Shown: positions 1 through 5,062 of the stretch, piece after piece | Layout: each line of letters begins with the position of its first letter | How positions within the stretch are numbered: position 1 is the first letter of the stretch | Assembly (NCBI GenBank): GCA_030740295.1 | Contig: JASLXP010000279.1 | Span: 1-6,979 of the forward strand | Reading direction: 5' to 3' | Source of the DNA: Planctomycetota bacterium | Lineage (GTDB): Bacteria > Planctomycetota > PUPC01 > JACPCR01 | Length of the DNA stretch: 6,979 nt | The notes under the pieces: generated by a model | What the model was told of the DNA's origin: nothing | The model's database searches: none | The model's input: only the letters and a program-made list of their open reading frames with translations | Position numbers and translations under genes: made by a program

Positions 1-1
1 T

Positions 2-454
2 TACATCCGCGTGGAAGGTCTGCAGATGGACGTCAGAAGGCTTGCAGAGCGTGTAGGCAGTTTGGCCGGTGCAGTGGAATCCATCCGAGAGAATGTCAGG
101 AATATCTGCGCGAGTATGGAGGCGGATATTGGAGGGCCAAAGTTGTTCGATGTGACCAGCCAGGAGAGGGCGGCGGAAATCATGACAGAGGCACATATCG
201 TGGATGTGAGGACGCCGAACGAGTACGAACAGGGGCGCCTGCCAGACGCGTCCAACTTGCCGGCTGACGTGCTGCCGGAGCAGTTGGAGTCATTGCCTCG
301 GGACAGGAAAATTCTGGTCTATTGCGAAAGGGGAGTCCGAAGCGAAAAAGCCTGCCGCTTGTTGGCAAGCAACGGCTTCGAGAATGTGTCATTGCTGGAG
401 GGCGGTCTGGATGCGTGGAAAGGGGAACTGGAGCATGACCGGGAGAATTCGTGA
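2..454 (+). CDS. Rhodanese-domain protein, 5' end outside the window
   Basis: The frame is open to the left edge, so the gene probably starts outside. GTG at 11 and ATG at 26 are the first internal candidates, and neither has a visible ribosome-binding site. Counting from the GTG, residues 6-40 are polar and charged with helical, coiled-coil-like spacing. Residues about 45-140 form one rhodanese domain: the DVRTPNEYEQGRLPDA segment (65-80), then the active-site loop CERGVRS at 105-111 with Cys105, and the C-terminal GGLDAWKG. The family transfers sulfane sulfur through a persulfide on that cysteine. The loop fits the CxxGxRS form of small PspE/GlpE-like enzymes, so it is probably catalytically competent. 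There is no signal peptide in the visible part. The N-terminal helical stretch suggests the domain is the tail of a longer protein or is fused to an oligomerising helix. The gene converges on dppC and is probably unrelated to it. The true substrate is unknown. Confidence 0.85.
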   Translation, partial: YIRVEGLQMDVRRLAERVGSLAGAVESIRENVRNICASMEADIGGPKLFDVTSQERAAEIMTEAHIVDVRTPNEYEQGRLPDASNLPADVLPEQLESLPRDRKILVYCERGVRSEKACRLLASNGFENVSLLEGGLDAWKGELEHDRENS

Positions 455-507
455 TCTGACTGAAGAACACATCCGTGCAGTCCAATCGGTATGATCAGAA
501 TGCCGGA

Positions 508-536
508 CTTACTCCCTGTCTCATCCTTACTCCCTG
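508..536. repeat. 11-bp direct repeat at the dppC stop codon
   Basis: CTTACTCCCTG occurs at 508-518 and again at 526-536, an 18-bp period. Read on the minus strand, the second copy provides the last sense codon (GAG) and the TAA stop of dppC, and the first copy carries a second TAA 18 bases downstream in the same frame. It lies in the short convergent gap between the rhodanese gene and dppC. Confidence 0.7.
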
Positions 537-1372
537 CGCCTCCCCTTCGGATCGATCACATCCCGAAGAGCATCCCCAAACAGATTGAAGCCGAGCACGA
601 CAAGACTGATCGCCACACCCGGCGCCAGCGGGATCCAAGGACTCGACCGGAGGTGCTCTCGCGCGGACCTCAGCATGTTCCCCCACTCGGGCATGGCCGG
701 CTGACCGCCGAGACCGAGGAAGCTCAATCCCGCGGCTTCCAGGATCGCCGTCCCTATGCCCAAAGTCGCCAGGACCAGGATGGGTGAAATGGTGTTCGGG
801 AAAATCGTCCTCAGAAGGATGCGAGTATTGGTTGCGCCGACGGCACGACTGGCCAGCACGAATTCCAGCTCTTTGATATCAAGCACGCTCGCACGGACCT
901 GCCTGGCGTATTGGGGGATATTCACAATGCCGACCGCAATCATCATGTTCGTCAGACTCGGACCCAGCATCGCCATGATGATGATCGCCAGCAGGATGCC
1001 CGGAAACGCCATCAGGATGTCGATAAAACGCATCACGACCATATCGAGTCGCCCGCCTGAGTAGCCGCTCACCAGCCCGACCGGCACGCCGATGAGGATG
1101 GCAATCGCTACACTGATGATCCCGATCTTCAGCGAGATGCGTGACCCATGTACGACCCGGCTGAACAGATCCCTGCCCAGGTCATCCGTGCCGAGAATGT
1201 GTGCCCTGTTCGGTGAGACTGTTTGCGCCTCAGCGTCCTGTACATAAGGGTCGTGCGAAGTCAGTGCACCCGCGAACAGCGCGCACAGGAGGAAAGAAAC
1301 AATGACAATCAGACCCACCCCGCCCGAAATCGAGCGGGCAGTTTTCCTGACCACGTAGAAAGCGCGCTTCAT
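527..1372 (-). CDS. dppC: Dipeptide ABC transporter permease DppC
   Basis: This is the second inner-membrane permease of a peptide importer, forming the channel with DppB. From the ATG at 1372 it is 281 residues, normal for DppC/OppC. It shows a first membrane segment (about 18-38) and a periplasmic stretch with the family motif HILGTDDLGRDLFSR (58-72). Further hydrophobic segments run from about 83 on (including 83-104 and 124-150). The cytoplasmic EAA-type loop, which contacts the ATPase, reads ELEFVLASRAVGATNTR, continuing to FPN near 193. Near the C-terminus are the typical LEAAGLSFLGLG and PEWGNML. GGAG at 1384-1387 is 8 bases from a GTG at 1375 and 11 from the ATG, so either start is possible. 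A GTG at 1408 lies inside a tandem octamer array and is unlikely. It follows dppB by 58 bases. No ATPase gene follows. Confidence 0.93.
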   Translation of the reverse strand: MKRAFYVVRKTARSISGGVGLIVIVSFLLCALFAGALTSHDPYVQDAEAQTVSPNRAHILGTDDLGRDLFSRVVHGSRISLKIGIISVAIAILIGVPVGLVSGYSGGRLDMVVMRFIDILMAFPGILLAIIIMAMLGPSLTNMMIAVGIVNIPQYARQVRASVLDIKELEFVLASRAVGATNTRILLRTIFPNTISPILVLATLGIGTAILEAAGLSFLGLGGQPAMPEWGNMLRSAREHLRSSPWIPLAPGVAISLVVLGFNLFGDALRDVIDPKGRRRE

Positions 1373-1383
1373 CACTGGCTGAA

Positions 1384-1387
1384 CTCC
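1384..1387 (-). promoter_or_regulatory. Ribosome-binding site of dppC
   Basis: GGAG on the minus strand lies 8 bases before GTG 1375 and 11 before ATG 1372. It overlaps the last unit of the octamer array, so the repeat itself supplies the signal. This places the dppC start at 1372-1375 rather than at the longer GTG 1408 start. Confidence 0.55.
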
Positions 1388-1424
1388 AATTCTCCACAAC
1401 TCCAACACTCCATCATTCCATCAT
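1385..1424 (-). repeat. Five tandem TGGA octamers between dppB and dppC
   Basis: Read on the minus strand, five successive 8-bp units each end in TGGA: ATGATGGA, ATGATGGA, GTGTTGGA, GTTGTGGA and GAATTGGA. Phase is exact over 40 bp and the first two units are identical. Four of the units are followed by G, which creates four GGAG Shine-Dalgarno-like words at 8-base spacing. The array fills most of the 58-base dppB-dppC gap and ends next to the dppC start. Confidence 0.8.
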
Positions 1425-1430
1425 GGCCTT

Positions 1431-2432
1431 TCATGAGCTTTCCTCCCTCAATCTCGGATTCAGCCAGAGGTAGGCGAGATCGACAGACAGATTCACACTG
1501 ACAAAGCTCAGCACGATCAGAAACGCGGATGCCTGAATAACGTTGAAATCTCGATTCAAAACCGCCTCCGTCAAAAACAGCCCGAGCCCAGGCCAATTGA
1601 AAATGGTTTCAGTAAGCACTGCGCCCGCGAGCAGATATCCGAACTGCATACCGGTGATCGTCAGGATGGGCATCGCCGCGTTAGGCAGCGCGTGCCGCAG
1701 GACAACGCGAAACGATCCCAGCCCTTTCGCACGGGCCGTGCGAATGTAATCGCTCTGCAGCACTTCGATCATCGCCGCACGGGTCATCCGCGAAATCACC
1801 GCCAGCGGAATCGTCCCAAGTGTCAGTGCCGGCAGCACGAGATGCTTGAGCGCATTCCTGAATTCTTCCCACTGGCCGCGCAAGGCTGCGTCAATGACGA
1901 ACAACCCGGTGATGGGCTCGATATCTAGAATCAGATCAAGCCGTTCCCCCATCGGCATGGAACGAAAGAGGAGGAGGAAAAGCAGACCCAGAAAGAAGAC
2001 GGGGATGGAAACCCCGAGCGTCGACATCCCCGCAGAGGCAACGTCGATGAATCCGCCGGGCCTCAGACTTGCCAGCACGCCAAGCCCGATTCCCAGAATG
2101 CAGGCCGGCAGCATTGCAGCCATGCTGAGCTCCACGGTGGCCGTAAACCGTGAGTAGAGCTCATCGGAGACGGCGAACCCTTCTATCGAATCGCCGAAAT
2201 CAAGATGGATGAAGGTCCGCTTGAGGAAACGCAGATACTGAATGTGTATCGGCTGATTGAGACCATAACGCTCGTTGAACTCCCGCACGGTATCGGCATC
2301 TGCTTTCTCGCCGAGCATGCTCCGGATAGGGCTGCCAGGCGCGGCATGCGAAACCAGAAATACGAGAGTGATAGCGCCCAGGAGAGTTGGGATAACCAGC
2401 AGCAGGCGCCCGAAGATTTTTGACCACACCAC
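1431..2432 (-). CDS. dppB: Dipeptide ABC transporter permease DppB
   Basis: This is the first inner-membrane permease of the peptide importer. The 333 residues match the usual 305-340 of DppB/OppB. The N-terminus is typical: a membrane helix (about 8-27) followed by HAAPGSPI and then RYGLNQPIHIQYLRFL. Further membrane segments lie at about 97-122, 130-156, 198-216, 254-274 and 300-322. The EAA loop that docks on the ATPase reads SDYIRTARAKGLGSFRVVLR and continues HALPNA. ETIFNWPGLG near 275-284 is a DppB hallmark. The longest open frame begins at TTG 2444, but GGAG at 2439-2442 overlaps that TTG and sits 6 bases before GTG 2432 (GTG 2429 is also possible), so I start there. A 160-188 insertion (ERLDLILDIEPITG and following) is the long periplasmic loop. 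It lies 48 bases after dppA. Confidence 0.93.
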   Translation of the reverse strand: MVWSKIFGRLLLVIPTLLGAITLVFLVSHAAPGSPIRSMLGEKADADTVREFNERYGLNQPIHIQYLRFLKRTFIHLDFGDSIEGFAVSDELYSRFTATVELSMAAMLPACILGIGLGVLASLRPGGFIDVASAGMSTLGVSIPVFFLGLLFLLLFRSMPMGERLDLILDIEPITGLFVIDAALRGQWEEFRNALKHLVLPALTLGTIPLAVISRMTRAAMIEVLQSDYIRTARAKGLGSFRVVLRHALPNAAMPILTITGMQFGYLLAGAVLTETIFNWPGLGLFLTEAVLNRDFNVIQASAFLIVLSFVSVNLSVDLAYLWLNPRLREESS

Positions 2433-2438
2433 TGAAAG

Positions 2439-2442
2439 CTCC
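2439..2442 (-). promoter_or_regulatory. Ribosome-binding site deciding the dppB start
   Basis: GGAG on the minus strand is 6 bases from GTG 2432 and 9 from GTG 2429. It overlaps the upstream TTG (2442-2444), which argues against that TTG being the start. Confidence 0.55.
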
Positions 2443-2480
2443 AAAAGAGCAACGCTGCAAACCGACGCATAGCAGCAGCC

Positions 2481-4028
2481 TTAATCGGAGAGACTGACCT
2501 TGCGAAGCCGGATCAAACCAGTCGGATGGACAGTATACCCCTTCACGCGTGTGGATTGTGCCCGAACAATAGGGAGGTAGGCGAGGGGCACCATGGGCAC
2601 GTCTTTATGAATCAGTTCCTGGGCTCTGTGATAAAGGCTGAGCCGTTTGGCTCGGTCGTATTCTCTCTGTGCCGCGGTGAGGAGGTCATGCAGAGGATCA
2701 CTGCGGTAGAAAGAAACGTTGAGCGCGCTTCCCTTCACCGCATTGGTTTTATCGAGCAGCTCGAAGAGGAAATTGTCCGGGTCGGCATTGTCCGTGCTCC
2801 ATCCGAGCAGGCACATCGGATGCTCACCTTTTGAAGTGCGCTCGAGATACTGCCCCCAGTCATAAGTAACGATTTCGGCTTCGACACCTATCGCCTTCAG
2901 GCCCTGCTGGATAACCTGGGCCACCTTTCGCGGCTGAGGCATATAAGGACGAGGATTGGGCATTGCCCAGAGCTTCGTCTTGAATCCATTCGGAAAACCT
3001 GCCTCCCTGAGGAGCGCCTTCGCCTTGGCAATATTGACCGGGTAATCCTGTATGCCTGTGTGGTATCCCCAGATAGTCGGTGGCAGCGGATTGACGCCCG
3101 GCCGGCCGAAACCGTGATAGGCGAGCTTGATGATTTTCGGCTTGTCCACCGCGTGGGCGATCGCCTTTCTCACCTTCGGATTGTCGAATGGCTTTACGGT
3201 ATTGTTCATCGCGAGATATGCGAAGTTCATCCCGGGAACGACCTGCACCTGCACGCCCTTCGTTTTCTGTAGACGGGCGACATCAGAAAAATCGATCCCA
3301 TCCATCATGTGAATAGCGCCCTGCTCGAGCTGCAGCGATCTGGCGGAATTCTCGCGCACGGGTTTGAAGATCACTGAATCCACACCGGGCTTGCCTGCCC
3401 AGTAATTCTGATTTGCCACGAGCACAATCTTCGCCTGCCGCGACCACGACTTGAATTTGAAAGGGCCTGTCCCGACCGGCCGCATCGCAGACTTTTTACC
3501 AAACTTTTTCATCGCCGTGGGACTCACAATCCCTGCGGGGAACATCGCCATATTCGGCAAAAAGATCACCGTCGCATACTTGAGCTTGAAGTCCACCTTG
3601 AGCGCATCAGAGGCCCTCACCGATTCGATCATCTTGTAGGAGCCTGCATATCCGAAGGCCCCCCCAAAGCGATACGAGTTTTTCGGATTGATGATGCGAT
3701 TCATCGTAAAGACGACCGCATCGGCATTGAAAGGAGTCCCGTCATGGAACTTCACATTCGGACGCAGATGAAATGTCCATGTCTTCCCGTCCTTAGACAC
3801 ATCCCACCTGGTTGCCAGTTCCGGCACAATCTCGGCCGAGTCCTCAGCGTAAGTGACAAGGTTATCGAAAATGCTCGAAACGACCTTTACGGACTCGCCA
3901 TCGGTGATATCGGCAGGATCTAGTTTCTTGGCGTCCTGGCCGCGCCCGTAGATGAGGATGGAACGAGCGTCGAGGTGAGGGAAAACCGCGAAGGACAGGA
4001 GGAACGTGCTGAGGAAGATTCTGGTCAT
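2481..4028 (-). CDS. dppA: Periplasmic dipeptide-binding protein DppA
   Basis: This is the solute-binding protein (SBP_bac_5 family) that captures peptides and delivers them to DppB/DppC. From ATG 4028 it is 515 residues, the usual size. Residues 1-21 form a signal peptide (MTRIFLSTFLLSFAVFPHLDA). No lipobox cysteine is present, so the protein should be soluble in the periplasm. The family signature follows at about 68-110: PELATRWDVSKDGKTWTFHL, then FHDGTPFNADAVVFT. GTGPFKF lies at 187-193 and RKAIAHAVDK at 287-296. WAMPNPRPYMPQPRK (354-368) and GWSTDNADPDNF (409-420) closely resemble the DppA subgroup. By family knowledge, the first Asp of that last motif (Asp413) would bind the peptide's amino terminus. 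An in-frame ATG at 4055 lies in the heptamer array and would spoil the signal peptide. No strong ribosome-binding site or promoter is visible. It is the first gene of dppABC. Heme or another peptide-like ligand cannot be excluded. Confidence 0.93.
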   Translation of the reverse strand: MTRIFLSTFLLSFAVFPHLDARSILIYGRGQDAKKLDPADITDGESVKVVSSIFDNLVTYAEDSAEIVPELATRWDVSKDGKTWTFHLRPNVKFHDGTPFNADAVVFTMNRIINPKNSYRFGGAFGYAGSYKMIESVRASDALKVDFKLKYATVIFLPNMAMFPAGIVSPTAMKKFGKKSAMRPVGTGPFKFKSWSRQAKIVLVANQNYWAGKPGVDSVIFKPVRENSARSLQLEQGAIHMMDGIDFSDVARLQKTKGVQVQVVPGMNFAYLAMNNTVKPFDNPKVRKAIAHAVDKPKIIKLAYHGFGRPGVNPLPPTIWGYHTGIQDYPVNIAKAKALLREAGFPNGFKTKLWAMPNPRPYMPQPRKVAQVIQQGLKAIGVEAEIVTYDWGQYLERTSKGEHPMCLLGWSTDNADPDNFLFELLDKTNAVKGSALNVSFYRSDPLHDLLTAAQREYDRAKRLSLYHRAQELIHKDVPMVPLAYLPIVRAQSTRVKGYTVHPTGLIRLRKVSLSD

Positions 4029-4047
4029 GGATGCTGAGAGTAGGGAG

Positions 4048-4075
4048 TGATGCATAATGCGTAATGAGTAATGAG
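4048..4075 (+). repeat. Heptamer array TAATGNG, left copy
   Basis: Four tandem 7-bp units read TGATGCA, TAATGCG, TAATGAG and TAATGAG on the plus strand. The array starts 20 bases upstream of the dppA start. It is the mirror image of the array at 4277-4318, and the two bracket the inverted-repeat element between them. Confidence 0.85.
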
Positions 4076-4265
4076 GTTACTTCTATTCCGGGCGGATCGG
4101 AATCGGTTCTTAGACGACATGGATGCTCGTTCGCTCGTTGGCTCGCCGGTTGGGCGACCGGAGGCCACTCCCCAAAGCCAGCGGGATGCTGGCGGTCCCA
4201 AGTTGCCACCGCAAAGTTCCCTAAGCCCGGTCACAAGCGAATGTCGACCCGGAGAGTAAGTAACC
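4075..4265. repeat. 191-bp inverted-repeat element upstream of dppA
   Basis: The ends are an 18-bp imperfect inverted repeat. The left end is GGTTACTT (4075-4082), four bases, then TCCGGG (4087-4092). The right end is CCCGGA (4248-4253), four bases, then AAGTAACC (4258-4265). Fourteen of 18 positions match and the spacing is identical. Inside are two perfect hairpins: CCGGT/ACCGG (4146-4150 with 4157-4161) and GCCAGC/GCTGGC (4177-4182 with 4188-4193). No convincing gene lies inside, and the short frames on both strands have no features of proteins. It occupies most of the 273-base gap between dppA and the unknown gene, so any dppA promoter must lie in it or next to it. I could not pick out clear -35/-10 boxes. 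It looks like a non-autonomous mobile or REP-like repeat. Confidence 0.6.
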
Positions 4266-4276
4266 AGCAACACTTA

Positions 4277-4318
4277 CTCATTACTCATTACGTATTACGC
4301 ATTACGCATCACGCATTA
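4277..4318 (-). repeat. Heptamer array TAATGNG, right copy
   Basis: Six tandem 7-bp units on the minus strand read TAATGCG, TGATGCG, TAATGCG, TAATACG, TAATGAG and TAATGAG. Order and sequence match the left array read in the opposite direction, with two more units. The third unit supplies the TAA stop (4302-4304) of the neighbouring gene, and the preceding units encode its last residues. Confidence 0.85.
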
Positions 4319-5015
4319 CGTACACGCGATTCTGCGCCGGCAGCGAAATCAACTCAGAGTAATGATGCACTTCCGGCATCCCTTCTCCAAGACTTGTCGG
4401 TACCTCGACGACAAAGTCTGCGAAGTCTGGCGCATTGAAAGCGACGAACGCCAGTGAGATTCCATCCACATTCCGTTCATGCCTTTTTGTTAAATCAGGG
4501 AAGGCAAGGGGGCCGGTATCCACCTGATAAAGGTCGTCCGCACGACGCGTATTCATGGTCTTTACCGGGAATTCAAAAATGGCGCGCTGTCCCGTTTCAG
4601 AATCGCTGATTTCCGTCTGTCCGACTATCGGATGCATGGAGTAAGTGGCCTCACGTATCTCTTCATTCGATTTGAGCTCAACGCATTCTGCCGGCTCGAT
4701 GAGGTGATACCTCTGGCCATCCCACATCTGTGAGGACGGAACACAGTCCTTGTATCCGTCGTTCAGATATGCTTTGCGACGAAAGATGACACTGTATTCA
4801 GGGCCGAAGATTGGCATGAAATTGTAGTTGTCATCCTGGAACAGATCTTTTTCCGCGAAGGTTCGCTCGCTCTTGCACGATGCGGTCTGGATATAGTCTT
4901 CGAATTGACCGGTCTGGTCGTCAATGATCCGTGTGCGCGATTCTATCCAGAATCGGACCTCATTTTTTGGTGCGAGCCCAATGAGAAAAGAGCGGCCGTA
5001 ATCTAGAGGTATCAT
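4302..5015 (-). CDS. Unrecognised 237-residue protein
   Basis: I do not recognise the family. The protein begins MIPLDYGRSFLIG and has no signal peptide or membrane segment, so it should be cytoplasmic. Composition is that of a real globular protein: alternating hydrophobic and charged residues suggest mostly beta structure, with many acidic and aromatic residues. Notable stretches are FWIESRTRIIDDQTGQFEDY (22-41), DNYNFMPIFGPEYSVIFRRK (62-81), EFPVKTMNTRRADDLYQVDTGP (149-169 region) and ISLAFVAFNAPDFADFVVEVP (186-206 region). Cysteines at 47, 91 and 111 are too scattered to call a metal site. The ATG at 5015 is the only good start in the frame, which has a stop at 5055-5057. No clear ribosome-binding site is seen. 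The last residues (about 232-237) and the stop are encoded by the heptamer array. It lies 47 bases after batE and could be co-transcribed with it. No function is assigned. Confidence 0.75.
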   Translation of the reverse strand: MIPLDYGRSFLIGLAPKNEVRFWIESRTRIIDDQTGQFEDYIQTASCKSERTFAEKDLFQDDNYNFMPIFGPEYSVIFRRKAYLNDGYKDCVPSSQMWDGQRYHLIEPAECVELKSNEEIREATYSMHPIVGQTEISDSETGQRAIFEFPVKTMNTRRADDLYQVDTGPLAFPDLTKRHERNVDGISLAFVAFNAPDFADFVVEVPTSLGEGMPEVHHYSELISLPAQNRVYVMRDA

Positions 5016-5062
5016 GAAATGCGTGTGTGTGAGAGTACAGATAGAAAGCCAGATTTACACGT

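Noticed and set aside
487..505. Hairpin CGGTAT/ATGCCG between the convergent genes as a bidirectional terminator
   Set aside because: The stem is only six pairs with one G-T pair and has no T-run on either side.
2183..2470. Minus-strand frame beginning MRRFAALLFW as an alternative start for dppB
   Set aside because: It is in a different frame from dppB and its sequence degenerates inside the dppB coding region.
4029..4110. Promoter for dppABC
   Set aside because: The heptamer array is AT-rich and gives -10-like words such as CATTAT, but no suitable -35 box lies at the right distance, so none can be called.
4177..4193. GCCAGC/GCTGGC hairpin as terminator for the unknown gene
   Set aside because: Only three T residues follow on the minus strand and it lies over 100 bases past the stop. 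It is better explained as part of the repeat element.
4064..4438. Plus-strand open frame of 124 codons
   Set aside because: It runs through the inverted-repeat element and heptamer array and then antisense to the unknown gene, with no protein-like features.
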